Positions 8,825-16,997 of a stretch of 35,368 nucleotides of DNA are shown one piece after another. Below the pieces are notes generated by a model. It was given only the letters and a program-made list of their open reading frames with translations, searched no databases and had not been told where the DNA came from. Source of the stretch: Salinivenus lutea (lineage in GTDB: Bacteria > Bacteroidota > Rhodothermia > Rhodothermales > Salinibacteraceae); the NCBI GenBank assembly GCA_002894685.1, contig NCRC01000033.1, positions 1-35,368 on the forward strand, in the 5' to 3' direction. Numbering within the stretch: the stretch's first letter is position 1; every line of letters begins with the position of its first letter. Made by a program: the position numbers and the translations under genes.

Positions 8825-9025
8825 TTACAGCGCCTGGTAAATGAACAGTGTGAGGAGCAGGAGCCCCGCGAGGTACAACAGCCCAATCGGGCTCCGGCGC
8901 TCGGAGCGGGATCGGCGTGCCCGCATCCGGCGCTTCAACTCCCGATCCTCATCCTCGTCCGGGTTGTAGTACCGCGGTTCGTAGTCGAACGAGCGGGGCC
9001 CGCGACCGGAGCGAAACAGACCCAT
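8825..9025 (-). CDS. Small conserved membrane protein, function unknown
   Basis: A 66-residue protein starting MGLFRSGRGPRSFDYEPRYY. It has an acidic then strongly basic middle (DEDEDRE, then repeated Arg/Lys) and one C-terminal transmembrane helix (GLLYLAGLLLLTLFIY). Similar short proteins with an N-terminal MGLFR and an F-Y-PRYY segment occur in Bacteroidota next to mutL, from memory; their role is unknown. The Arg-rich stretch before the helix suggests an N-in orientation. The ATG at 9025 is preferred over an upstream in-frame start. It lies between cdsA (86-base gap) and mutL (21-base gap), so it is probably part of the same transcript. Confidence 0.7.
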   Translation of the reverse strand: MGLFRSGRGPRSFDYEPRYYNPDEDEDRELKRRMRARRSRSERRSPIGLLYLAGLLLLTLFIYQAL

Positions 9026-9111
9026 GAATCCATCAGGTTCGTCACACAGACAAAGGAGGAATCGTACCTCCACCCGAAAGGCGACGTTCCCCTGGCCCCG
9101 CCTCCTACGTC

Positions 9112-9927
9112 CTAAAAGAGCCCCGTCAGGTGCAGGTAGACGTAGATCAGAGGGGCCGCAACGGCCAGCGCGTCAAAACGGTCGAGCACCCCGCCGTGCC
9201 CGGGCAGCAGGCCGCTGGAGTCCTCCGTGTCGGTCGAGCGCTTCAACTGACTTTCCAGCAGATCCCCGACCTGTCCCACGCCGCCGCCCAGCACCGCAAG
9301 CATCGCCACATCGACCCAGCCGAGAAACGGGACCAGCACGAATTTGCCCGCCACGGCCACGAGCACCGCCGCCCCAAACCCGCCCAGCGTCCCCTCCCAC
9401 GTTTTGTCCGGGGAGATGTCGGGGGCAAGGGGACGCTCCCCCAGCCACGTGCCCACATAGTACGCAAAAATATCGGTCGCCCACACCAGCAGGAGCGTGA
9501 GCACCACCAGCCAGAACGCCGCGCGCACCTCCACGCCCGGAATGTACTCGTTTCGAAGAAGAACCAGGCTGCCGAGCAACCCGGTCGGGTAGAGTGCCCC
9601 CATCACGGTAATGCCCAGGCTCGGCAGAAACTGCTCCCGCGGCACAAGAAACGGCGCCGCGACGACGTAGGCGAGCAGCCCGAGCGCGAGCCCCGGCCAG
9701 AACCACGGCGCGCCCAGGCTCGCCACGACGAGCGCCCCCAGCACCAGCCCGCTCCCGACACTGGGGTCGGCCCCCGCCTGCTGGGCCATCCGGTAGAGCT
9801 CCATTTGCCCCACCAGTCCGACGAGCGCGATCGCCACCGCGAAGCTCGCCCCGCCCGTATACGCGAGGGCAAGGGCGATCGGTGCGCCGACGAGGGCGGT
9901 TACAATGCGTTGAACGTCTTCGCTCAC
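9112..9927 (-). CDS. cdsA: Phosphatidate cytidylyltransferase (CDP-diacylglycerol synthase)
   Basis: A 271-residue integral membrane enzyme making CDP-diacylglycerol from phosphatidate and CTP, the branch point of phospholipid synthesis. It has many hydrophobic helices and the family signature near the C-terminus: SQLKRSTDTEDSSGLLPGHGG followed by LDRFDAL. The upstream DKTWEGTLGG and DIFAYYVGTWLG segments are also typical. I chose GTG at 9927 (protein begins SEDVQRIVTALVGAPI after the initiator), which matches the usual CdsA N-terminus. A TTG at 9975 would add 16 residues that do not look conserved. It follows the DUF2007 gene by 66 bases. Confidence 0.92.
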   Translation of the reverse strand: MSEDVQRIVTALVGAPIALALAYTGGASFAVAIALVGLVGQMELYRMAQQAGADPSVGSGLVLGALVVASLGAPWFWPGLALGLLAYVVAAPFLVPREQFLPSLGITVMGALYPTGLLGSLVLLRNEYIPGVEVRAAFWLVVLTLLLVWATDIFAYYVGTWLGERPLAPDISPDKTWEGTLGGFGAAVLVAVAGKFVLVPFLGWVDVAMLAVLGGGVGQVGDLLESQLKRSTDTEDSSGLLPGHGGVLDRFDALAVAAPLIYVYLHLTGLF

Positions 9928-9993
9928 AGATACAATTCGGTTCGATCGGGGGGGAACGTACGAAAGAGTCACCAACGAGGGCCGCGCAGGAGG

Positions 9994-10368
9994 CTACTCC
10001 TCGTCCTCATTTTCCTCCTCTTCCTCGTCGGGCGGACGGAAGTTCATGTGCTCGTGCCCGGAGTCGAGCTTCGAATCTTGTTCCGGCGTGTTGGCCGCCG
10101 GCGCATCCGGATCGGCCCCCAGGGCAGCCGCCTCCAGCTCCTCCTCCGAGAGCTCCTCGCCCAGAAGAGAGACGGCCTCGTCCGCCCGATCCGGCGGCAC
10201 CATCACGTGCACCCGCGCCAGGTCCCCAACATTGAGGTTGAAGGCATGGTCGCGCTGCGTGAGCACCACAGCCGGAATGCCGCTATCGTCAAGCCGGTCG
10301 CGCACCAGATCGGCCTCGTAGTCCGTACCGGTACGAAATACACTCACCCAGTCTTCTCGCTTGCCCAT
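9994..10368 (-). CDS. DUF2007-domain protein
   Basis: A 124-residue protein. Residues 5-70 (WVSVFRTGTDYEADLVRDRL, DSGIPAVVL, ARVHVMVPPDRADEAVSLL) match the pattern of DUF2007, a small ferredoxin-like domain annotated as a putative signal-transducing domain. A very acidic tail follows and ends in a run of Glu/Asp residues, in keeping with a salt-in halophile proteome. No catalytic residues can be named. The gene sits between the CPBP protease gene and cdsA with short gaps, so it is likely co-transcribed. Confidence 0.75.
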   Translation of the reverse strand: MGKREDWVSVFRTGTDYEADLVRDRLDDSGIPAVVLTQRDHAFNLNVGDLARVHVMVPPDRADEAVSLLGEELSEEELEAAALGADPDAPAANTPEQDSKLDSGHEHMNFRPPDEEEEENEDEE

Positions 10369-10413
10369 AATGACGCTGCGTAGCTACTCAAAAAACCGTG
10401 TGGGCCCGCCGCC

Positions 10414-11424
10414 CTACTCCGACGACTGCAGGCGACGCGCCAGCGGGTCCAAAACATAGAGAACGCCGCCGACAATCACGAACCCACCCAGAACCACGTA
10501 CCAGGGCAGCGACATTCCTTCCAGACTCTCCATGTCCAGCTCGGGGCGGCGCTGGGCCATGTGGGCCGCCACCACCGCAATTCCGTTGTGGAGCAGGTGC
10601 ACCAAGACGGCGGGCCACAGGCTGCCCGTCCGCCACGTCAGGTACGCCAGAAAGAGGCCAATCACAGCCAGCGGAAGCACTTGCGACGGACGCAGGTGGT
10701 ACAGCCCAAAGAGAACCCCCGATAGCAAAATCCCGCCGCTCGCGCCCGCCGCCCGCTCAAACTGCCGCTGCGCGTAGCCGCGAAACAGAATCTCTTCGCA
10801 GAGGGCCGGGACGAGCGCCAGCATCGTCACGTTAAACCCCAGACCCAGATTGCTTTCCAGGACCTTCTGAATCATCTGGAGCTGGGATTCTTCGAGCATA
10901 CGGATGCCCTCGGGCAGCGGCAGGGCCTGATTCACTTGGGCGAGCCATTGCACTACGGGCTGAAGGCCCAACACCCCTAGGCCGGCCAGGAGCAGAAACC
11001 GGGAATCCACTCCCCGGAGGCGGAGATAACTGAGCCACTGCCGGGCGTGGAGCCGGGCCGCCAGGAGCGCCGGCACCGCCAGCCCCAGCACCTGCCCCAC
11101 GCTGTTGCTCACGATCAGCTCTCGGGTGTAGAGGTCCAGCAATCGGGTCGGATCATTCATCGAACTGAGCGAGGCCATCCCGCCCTCGGCCAGCACAATT
11201 TGCACGACCAGCACAACCGGCGTGACGAAGAACTGAAACAGAATGAAGGCCGCCCCGAGCCCCAGCAACCCGGTCACAAACCCGAGGGTGGCCGGATCCA
11301 CAGCCGTCCGCTCTAGTGGGCCGTTGAGGGCCACCGGTCGACGGGCCCAGGGATCTGCTAAGGCCGCGATCGACCGGGGGGTGGGATCGACCGGCGAGCC
11401 GTTCGTGTCGGGGGAGGAAGCCAT
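10414..11424 (-). CDS. CPBP-family intramembrane glutamic endopeptidase
   Basis: A 336-residue multi-helix membrane protein with the CPBP (Abi/CAAX protease-like) motifs. These are Glu210-Glu211 with Arg215 in CEEILFRGY, His243 in FGLYH, and His276-xxx-Asn280 in HLLHN. Hydrophobic segments run from about residue 48 through to a C-terminal helix near residue 310. Family members cleave prenylated or other membrane substrates, or act in bacteriocin immunity; the target here is unknown. The ATG at 11424 is chosen because the longer open frame runs through the tRNA gene on the other strand. It appears to be the first gene of the minus-strand run down to ansA. Confidence 0.85.
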   Translation of the reverse strand: MASSPDTNGSPVDPTPRSIAALADPWARRPVALNGPLERTAVDPATLGFVTGLLGLGAAFILFQFFVTPVVLVVQIVLAEGGMASLSSMNDPTRLLDLYTRELIVSNSVGQVLGLAVPALLAARLHARQWLSYLRLRGVDSRFLLLAGLGVLGLQPVVQWLAQVNQALPLPEGIRMLEESQLQMIQKVLESNLGLGFNVTMLALVPALCEEILFRGYAQRQFERAAGASGGILLSGVLFGLYHLRPSQVLPLAVIGLFLAYLTWRTGSLWPAVLVHLLHNGIAVVAAHMAQRRPELDMESLEGMSLPWYVVLGGFVIVGGVLYVLDPLARRLQSSE

Positions 11425-11510
11425 CCAGGGAATGAATCTTGGAAGAGAAACGTGCGGGACCGCGGGGCAGTGCCCATCACCGGAACATTCCGCCCCACGA
11501 GATCGAACAG

Positions 11511-11516
11511 TATAAT
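11511..11516 (+). promoter_or_regulatory. Possible -10 box of the tRNA-Arg gene
   Basis: TATAAT at 11511-11516 lies 34 bases before the tRNA 5' end in an otherwise GC-rich stretch. No convincing -35 or -33 element is visible at the expected distance, so this is weak. Confidence 0.25.
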
Positions 11517-11550
11517 CGGAATAATCCGGGGCGCCAACCGGCCCCTCCCT

Positions 11551-11624
11551 GCGCTCGTAGCTCAGTCGGACAGAGCATCGGTTTCCGGTACCGAAGGCCG
11601 GGGGTTCGAATCCTCCCGAGCGCA
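11551..11624 (+). tRNA. tRNA-Arg (anticodon CCG)
   Basis: A full cloverleaf can be drawn over 74 bases. The acceptor stem is GCGCTCG/CGAGCGC, the D stem GCTC/GAGC with the loop AGTCGGACA, and the anticodon stem TCGGT/ACCGA with the loop TTCCGGT. The variable loop has five bases, and the T stem GGGGG/CCTCC encloses TTCGAAT. The discriminator base is A and CCA is not encoded. The anticodon CCG reads the arginine codon CGG, which is common in this GC-rich genome. A strong terminator follows eight bases downstream. Confidence 0.95.
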
Positions 11625-11631
11625 CACCCCC

Positions 11632-11687
11632 AAAAACGCCTCTCAGCGCCTGCAACCGTCGATGTTGCAGCGTGAGAGGCGTTTTTT
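11632..11687 (+). terminator. Rho-independent terminator after tRNA-Arg
   Basis: A 14-bp outer stem (11632-11645 with 11673-11686) encloses a 7-bp inner stem CTGCAAC/GTTGCAG (11650-11656 with 11664-11670) and a 7-base loop. Six T residues at 11682-11687 form the tail. The left arm begins with five A residues, so the structure could also stop transcripts arriving from the minus strand. Confidence 0.9.
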
Positions 11688-12024
11688 ATTGGTCTCTTGG
11701 CGGGGCCAAATGTCAAGCTATACGAAGCGATCGCCCCTCATATAAAGGGTTATGGGGAAGCGGTGGGGAGGGATTGGTTGGCTCTCCGCTTCCGTTTTAC
11801 CTGTCTTCGGGGCCAATAGTGCCGCGTCGGGCAGATCCGCCCCTCCGGCTCCTGCGCCGCTCCCCAGACCTTTACCAGCGGTCCGTCTCGTCTCTTCGTC
11901 TCTCGCGAGGACCGGTCCGCTTTTTGCACACACCCCCGACCGTCTCGATCACCGAACCGCCGCCCCAGGCCCTTCCGCGTCCCCCGGTTGCCCCCCCGTC
12001 CCCGAGAGGGCCCCGGGCCGGGAG
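11688..12024. other. Gene-free interval between tRNA terminator and sbcC terminator
   Basis: About 340 bases without a supportable gene. The open frames here are proline/arginine/serine-rich translations of C-rich DNA, with no recognisable domain and no codon bias like the neighbours. I looked for tmRNA, RNase P RNA, 6S RNA and an integrase or attachment site beside the tRNA and saw none. Confidence 0.6.
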
Positions 12025-12047
12025 AAAAAAGAGCGGGCCGCCTGCTC
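12025..12047 (-). terminator. Rho-independent terminator of the sbcC transcript
   Basis: On the minus strand GAGC, a one-base mismatch, GG, the loop CGG, CC and GCTC fold into a hairpin (complement of 12031-12047), followed directly by six T residues (complement of 12025-12030). It lies 55 bases beyond the sbcC stop codon. Confidence 0.65.
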
Positions 12048-12102
12048 CGGGGCCGTCCGAGTCCCTTGATGGACGCAGGCGATTGACGAAAGAAAACGAG
12101 GC

Positions 12103-15100
12103 TCAGGCCTGCATCGAAAGCGTGCTTCCTTCCTGCGTCTGCTCCACCTCCAGCCGGGTGGACACGCGCTGCTTGAGTTCGGAAACGTGCGAGATGATGC
12201 CGACCATGCGCCCGGTGTCTCGCAGGTCACTGAGCGCCTCCATCGCCCGGTCCAGCGCCTCCGGATCGAGGCTGCCAAAGCCCTCGTCGATGAAGATGGT
12301 CTCCAGATGACGCCCCCCGGAAAGGCCCTGCACCACGTCGCTCAATCCTAGGGCCAGCGAAAGCGCCGCCATGAATCCCTCGCCCCCCGAGAGCGTGGCC
12401 ACCGGCCGCTTCTCCCCGGTGTAGGCGTCGTGGACCAGCAGGTCCAGGCCCGAGCCACTACGCCGGTCGCCCACGTCCTCCGACCGGAGGAGCCGATACC
12501 GATTCTGCGTCATGTGGGCGATGTGCTCGTTGGCCACACTAAGCACCTCCTCCAGCCGCGTGGCAAGCACAAAGCGCTGCAGGCTCATCCGGCTCTCGTT
12601 GTCTCCTCGGGCCAACTTGGAAAGGAAGCCCACCTGGCGATACCGCTCGTCGGCTTCTTGAAGAGCCTCTTCGATGTCCTCGATGGCCTGAAGGGTTTCC
12701 TCGATTTTCGCCACCTCCACTTCCAGCTTGGTCGTCCTCTCCTTTACCTCGTCCAGCGCCTCCTCCAGGGACTCGACGGTTTCTTTCGCCCCCTCCACGT
12801 CGGGCTCCTCCACCTCTTCGGCGGCCTCCTCCGCTCGCGCCTTCCGGTCGGTGGCCGCTGCCCAGCGCTCTTCAAAGTCCTGGACCTCTTCCTTCAGCGA
12901 CTCCCGCTCGTCTTGGTCCCGGCGCGCATCCTCGAAGGCCGCTTTGTTCTCGAAGCCATTCGCCCGAAGCGCCTCCTCAAATCGCGCCTGCGCCTCGCCG
13001 AGCCGCTCGGCGGCCTGCTGGGCCGCGTTCTGTTTGCTAAGCGCCGACTGCTTCTTCTCGGCTCGGTCCTCCCGGGCGTCCTGCACGGCGGACTCGGCCT
13101 CCTGCAGGGCCTCCTCTAGAGCCGCCAGCTCCGAGGTGGTCTCGTCAAGCGCCGCTTCCAGGGCCTCCTGTGAGGCAACCTCCTCCGGAAGCCGCCCCCG
13201 GATCGTGTCGGCCTTCGAGCTGAGACCGTCCATCTCGCTCTCCAGGTCGTCGATCTCCCCGTCCAGTTCCTCGATTTCCCTCTCCAGCGCCTCCACTTCG
13301 TCCTCTCGCTCTTGAATGTTCTCGGCGAGCGTCTCCACCTCGTCGGCAGCGGCCCGCGCCTCCGCGAGCGCCTCTTCGGCGGCCGCAAACTCGGCGTCAA
13401 TCACCTCACGGGTCTTCTCGTCGAGGGCGGGATGATTCTCCTTGAGGCTTTTGACCTCCGTCTGCTTCACGGTGAGCGTTGAGTGGGCCTCTGTGACGGC
13501 CGATTCTGCCTCGTCGAGCGCCTCCCGGGCATCTTCCGTCTTCGCCCGAGCGTCGGCGATCTCTTCTTCACTCGGCACGTCGCGCTCCTCATGCGCAGGG
13601 GCGGGGTGCTCCTCCGATCCGCACACCGGGCACGGTTCGCCCTCGGTCAGGTCCGCAGCCAGCACCGACGCGTAGGCCTCCCGGCGCTGCTCCTCCAGGG
13701 CCTTCAGGTCTTCCGCCGCGTCCTGAACGGCCGCCTCCCGGGCGTCCCGCTCCTCGCGGGCCTCCGCTAGGGCCGCCTCCGCCTCTTCGACCGCGTCCTC
13801 CTTTTCCTCCAGCGCCGACGCCTTCTCCCTCAGGGTCTCGGCCTCCTCGTATTCTTTCTGAAGCAGGTCTTCCCTTCCCGCGACGGCCTCCGTCTCCTCC
13901 AAGGCCTCCCGCTGGTCTTCCAGCTCTGCTTCCAGGTTGGCTTTCTGTTCCTCCGCCTCTTCGCGCCGCCCGGCAAGCTGCTCTTTCTTCTCGCGGCGAT
14001 CCGTCAGCGTCTCCTCAACCTCCTCCAGGGTCTCGATCTCTTCCTCCAGGCCCTCCAAGCGTGTGTTCTTCTCCCGGAGCGCCTCCCGCTCCTCGTCGCG
14101 CTCCCTCTCCGCCTCCAGATCGTCCTCGGCCATTTCGAGCGCCTCCTGTGCCTCTTCCAGTGCCGTCTGGGCGGAGAGTGCCTCCGCGTCTGCCGCCTGT
14201 TTCTCATCACGACGCGTCTGGAGATCCTCCTTGACCGGCGCCACTTCGGCGGCCCGCTGCGCAGCGTCGAGCCGCTGCTTGCGCGCCTCGTGGGCCCCTC
14301 GTTCGTCCCGGAGTTCTTCGACGGCGGTCCGGGCGGCCTCAAGCTCGTTCAGGGTCTCCCGGGCGGACTTCGCCTGCTCAAGCGCCTCGCGGGCCGACTC
14401 GTACCGGTCGGTGAGGTCCTCTTTGCTCTCCCTCGTCTCCGCCAGATTCGATTTGGTCTCCGCCCGTTTCTCCGTCAGCTCCTCCACGTCCTCCGCCCCC
14501 TGGCGAGCCAGCTCCTCCCGTTTCTTTTCCCGCAGGCGCTGGACGTCGCCCTCGGCGTCCGATGCCATCTCCTTCAGGAGGTCCTGGAGGCGCTCGTAAC
14601 GACCGGTCTCAAAGAGCACCTTGAGAATGTCCTCCCGCTCCGACGAGCCGGCCGAGAGGAAGGCGCGGAATTTGCCCTGCGGCAAGACCACCACCTGTCG
14701 AAACTGCTCGTGCGCCAGCCCCAGGAGGTCCTCGACGGCGCGGTCCACGTCCCGCTTGCCATCGGCGATGGGCTCGCCGTCCGCCCCCGGCGTCTCCGCC
14801 TCTGAACGGTCGTAGAGCGTGGCCTGCTCGCTCTTGGAGGTCGTGCCCTCTCCTCGCTTCTTGGCCAGCGCCTGCTGCGGGCGCCGCCGCACCCGATAGC
14901 GCGTCTCCCCGAGCCGAAAGTCGAGGGTCACCTCCGTCGGGTCGTTCGGCGTCGCAAAGTCGCTTCGCATCTCGTCCCCGTCCCGCTCGCTGCCGGAGGT
15001 CTCGCCGTAGAGCGCAAAGCAAATCGCGTCGAGAAGCGTCGACTTGCCCGACCCGGTGGCCCCGTGGATGAGGAAGAGCTGACGAGCCCCCAACTCTTCG

Positions 15101-15165
15101 AAGTCAACCGTCTGCGGCTCGGTGTACGGGCCAAACTCATTGAGTTCGAGGCGCTCGGGGGTCAT
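12103..15165 (-). CDS. sbcC: Exonuclease subunit SbcC (Rad50-like SMC ATPase)
   Basis: A 1020-residue Rad50/SbcC protein, near the 1048 of E. coli SbcC. Walker A is GATGSGKST at residues 35-43. Long Glu/Arg-rich coiled coils flank the zinc hook CPVC (Cys512 and Cys515). The C-terminal ATPase half carries the signature TLSGGEGFMAALSLAL and Walker B IFIDEGFGSLD. With SbcD it opens DNA hairpins and degrades or clips blocked double-strand ends. The coiled coils are unusually acidic, as expected for a halophile. It starts at ATG 15165 and lies downstream of sbcD, from which it is separated by a decayed toxin-antitoxin remnant. Confidence 0.95.
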   Translation of the reverse strand: MTPERLELNEFGPYTEPQTVDFEELGARQLFLIHGATGSGKSTLLDAICFALYGETSGSERDGDEMRSDFATPNDPTEVTLDFRLGETRYRVRRRPQQALAKKRGEGTTSKSEQATLYDRSEAETPGADGEPIADGKRDVDRAVEDLLGLAHEQFRQVVVLPQGKFRAFLSAGSSEREDILKVLFETGRYERLQDLLKEMASDAEGDVQRLREKKREELARQGAEDVEELTEKRAETKSNLAETRESKEDLTDRYESAREALEQAKSARETLNELEAARTAVEELRDERGAHEARKQRLDAAQRAAEVAPVKEDLQTRRDEKQAADAEALSAQTALEEAQEALEMAEDDLEAERERDEEREALREKNTRLEGLEEEIETLEEVEETLTDRREKKEQLAGRREEAEEQKANLEAELEDQREALEETEAVAGREDLLQKEYEEAETLREKASALEEKEDAVEEAEAALAEAREERDAREAAVQDAAEDLKALEEQRREAYASVLAADLTEGEPCPVCGSEEHPAPAHEERDVPSEEEIADARAKTEDAREALDEAESAVTEAHSTLTVKQTEVKSLKENHPALDEKTREVIDAEFAAAEEALAEARAAADEVETLAENIQEREDEVEALEREIEELDGEIDDLESEMDGLSSKADTIRGRLPEEVASQEALEAALDETTSELAALEEALQEAESAVQDAREDRAEKKQSALSKQNAAQQAAERLGEAQARFEEALRANGFENKAAFEDARRDQDERESLKEEVQDFEERWAAATDRKARAEEAAEEVEEPDVEGAKETVESLEEALDEVKERTTKLEVEVAKIEETLQAIEDIEEALQEADERYRQVGFLSKLARGDNESRMSLQRFVLATRLEEVLSVANEHIAHMTQNRYRLLRSEDVGDRRSGSGLDLLVHDAYTGEKRPVATLSGGEGFMAALSLALGLSDVVQGLSGGRHLETIFIDEGFGSLDPEALDRAMEALSDLRDTGRMVGIISHVSELKQRVSTRLEVEQTQEGSTLSMQA

Positions 15166-15254
15166 CGCGGATGTGGTGAGCGGTGGAGTTGAAGCGGAAA
15201 AAAGTGAAGCGGGATCCCGAAGAGGAATCGTTCCAGCAGAACCGGGGCATTCAA

Positions 15255-15669
15255 TCAGTCCCTCGAACCTTCATTCAGCATCGCCTGGACCGTCTGCTTG
15301 GGCGGAGGAAGATCGTTTTCAATGACGTTCCAAACTTCGTCGAGATCAACGCCCATACACTCGTGGATGAGGAGGTCCCGGAATCCAGCAACCCGACGCC
15401 ATGGCACCTGGTCGTACCGTTCAAGAAGCTCGGGAGAGCTGCTTCACCGCTTCCCCGATCCCCTCAAAGTTACGGATGATCACATCCTGAAGCACGGGGG
15501 ACTCGTCAAAAGCTGCTCGCCCCTCTTCCATGTCTACGAGGAAGTCAAGATCGCTGTCGGGTCGTTCTTCCCTACGGACAGCAGAGCCAAAGAGCCGAAG
15601 ATTCTTTGCCCCGTGCTTACGAGCCAAGCGAAGAATCTCGTCTCGGTGATCGTGGATGGCCGAATGCAT
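15255..15669 (-). pseudogene. Decayed MNT-HEPN toxin-antitoxin remnant (fused and frameshifted)
   Basis: The frame starting at ATG 15669 encodes the start of a minimal nucleotidyltransferase: HGAKNLRLFGSAVRREE, then DSDLDFLVDMEEG, with the G-S and D-x-D motif. At about residue 49 it passes directly into the middle of a DUF86/HEPN protein (GRAAFDESPVLQDVIIRNFEGIGEAVKQLS). The MNT C-terminus and HEPN N-terminus are both missing. The frame then stops at 15421. One base off, the HEPN sequence resumes with ELLERYDQVPWRRVAGFRDLLIHECMG (written here in two known parts: ELLERYDQVPWRRV and AGFRDLLIHECMG) and ends at a TGA at 15255-15257. The RNase motif Rx4H (RDLLIH) survives out of frame. The usual S-P-E-L order suggests two C residues were lost from a C run. 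It lies between sbcD and sbcC. Confidence 0.85.
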
Positions 15670-15741
15670 TGTGGGGAGTTGTTTCGGGGAAGGGGTCGGT
15701 CCCTCTACGCCTGTTCATTCCTTTCGATTCTCTGTGTTTTT

Positions 15742-15801
15742 GGGTCCGTTCTCATTCGGGTCTGGCGTCGCAAGAATGGCTTCACAAGACAGAACGGACC
15801 C
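15742..15801. repeat. Perfect 11-bp inverted repeat at the 3' end of sbcD
   Basis: GGGTCCGTTCT at 15742-15752 is exactly repeated in inverse orientation as AGAACGGACCC at 15791-15801, with 38 bases between. The right arm touches the sbcD stop codon. In the sbcD transcript the hairpin is followed by A residues, not U residues, so it is not a standard terminator. It could stabilise or process the mRNA, or mark the edge of an insertion. Confidence 0.6.
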
Positions 15802-16953
15802 TCAAGCCGCCCGCTCCTCCTCCCTCAGCCGATCGAAGGCCTCCTCCAACACCGCTCGCTGCCCCTCCGAAAGATCCTCGTCTCCGGTGACGTGCGCCGC
15901 AAACTCTTCGAAAACCTCTGCCTCGCTCTGGGCCTGAAGGTCGCCGGCCAGACCCTCCAGACTGCCCACCTCGAGCCGCGTCGGGTGCTCGACGTGCAAA
16001 GCGTTGGGGTACGTCTCCCGAATGCGGCTCATGGCATCGACGACCGGCCCGTCGTCCTGAAGCGTCACCCAGACGTAATCGCGCTCGTTCTCGTCGGGCG
16101 AGGGGCCGTCTTGAATCTCCGAAAGGGTGCCCTCTACGCGGCGCAGGTCGCGCTCAGGCACCAGTGGAAGCCGCTCCACCTCACACCCTCCGTCCTCGTC
16201 CATCTCCACGAGCGTGACGGACTTCTCGTGGGGGACCTCGTCGAAGGAGTATTTCATGAGGGAGCCGGAATACCGAACGTGCTCCGTGCCGACCTGCTGG
16301 CGGCGGTGCAGGTGACCGAGGGCCACGTAATCGAACCCCGCAAAGCGAGAGGGATGGACGGTCTCGGCTCCCCCAACCGCGAGGGGCCGCTCCGAGTCGG
16401 CCAACGCCCCGCCCTGGGCAAAGACGTGCGCAACAGCGATGGACCGCTCCGCGTCGGGGAGGGTCGCGCGGGCTGCGTCCGCCTGCGCGGCCACCACGTC
16501 GTCGTGCGTCTTGATGTCAGTGTCCTCAAACACGTGGCGGGCCTGCGGGGGCTCGGTGTAGGGCAGGCCCGCAATGTGCACCGGGCCATGCTCGTCCTCA
16601 ACCGTCACCACGCCCGGCGCCTGCCGGGGCTTGCTGAAGACGTGCAGGCCCTGCTCCCGCAGAATGCGCGAGCCAAAGTCGAGGCGATCGGGGCTGTCGT
16701 GGTTGCCGGCAATCATCACGACCGGCGTGTCCCGTTCGATTACCAGCGCCGACAGGGCGTCGTCCAGAAGCTCAACGGCGTCGGCGGGCGGCACCGACCG
16801 ATCGTAGACGTCGCCCGCCATGAGGACGACGTCGGGACTCTTCTCGTCAACAATTTCGCAGAGCTGGCGGAGAAGACCTCGCTGTTCGGTGGTGAGGTGC
16901 TCGCCGTGGAGGAGCTTGCCGAGATGCCAGTCGGCGGTGTGGAGGAAGCGCAT
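15802..16953 (-). CDS. sbcD: Exonuclease subunit SbcD (Mre11-like nuclease)
   Basis: A 383-residue calcineurin-like phosphoesterase with all the Mre11/SbcD metal motifs: Asp8-x-His10 in TADWHLGK, Asp48 in AGDVYDR, Asn84-His85-Asp86 in GNHDS, His in VAHVFAQGG, and GHLHRRQ. It is the manganese-dependent nuclease partner of SbcC. The length matches the family (E. coli about 400). It starts at ATG 16953, 44 bases after the stop of the large helicase gene, so the two are probably co-transcribed. sbcC follows, but only after 636 bases that hold an inverted repeat and an MNT-HEPN remnant. Confidence 0.95.
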   Translation of the reverse strand: MRFLHTADWHLGKLLHGEHLTTEQRGLLRQLCEIVDEKSPDVVLMAGDVYDRSVPPADAVELLDDALSALVIERDTPVVMIAGNHDSPDRLDFGSRILREQGLHVFSKPRQAPGVVTVEDEHGPVHIAGLPYTEPPQARHVFEDTDIKTHDDVVAAQADAARATLPDAERSIAVAHVFAQGGALADSERPLAVGGAETVHPSRFAGFDYVALGHLHRRQQVGTEHVRYSGSLMKYSFDEVPHEKSVTLVEMDEDGGCEVERLPLVPERDLRRVEGTLSEIQDGPSPDENERDYVWVTLQDDGPVVDAMSRIRETYPNALHVEHPTRLEVGSLEGLAGDLQAQSEAEVFEEFAAHVTGDEDLSEGQRAVLEEAFDRLREEERAA

Positions 16954-16997
16954 ACGGAATGTCAGTGAATCAGAAATGGGGAACTGGAGGCAACCAT

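Noticed and set aside
9130-10383. Plus-strand open frame opposite cdsA and the DUF2007 gene
   Set aside because: It is antisense to two recognised proteins and rich in Arg, His and Pro, with no domain.
11688-12102. Structured RNA (tmRNA, RNase P RNA, 6S) or an integration site beside the tRNA
   Set aside because: No conserved core sequences of these RNAs, no integrase gene and no repeat of the tRNA 3' end were seen. Only the sbcC terminator is supported.
15742-15801. Terminator after sbcD
   Set aside because: The inverted repeat is followed by A residues in the transcript, not a U tract, so it is recorded as a repeat only.
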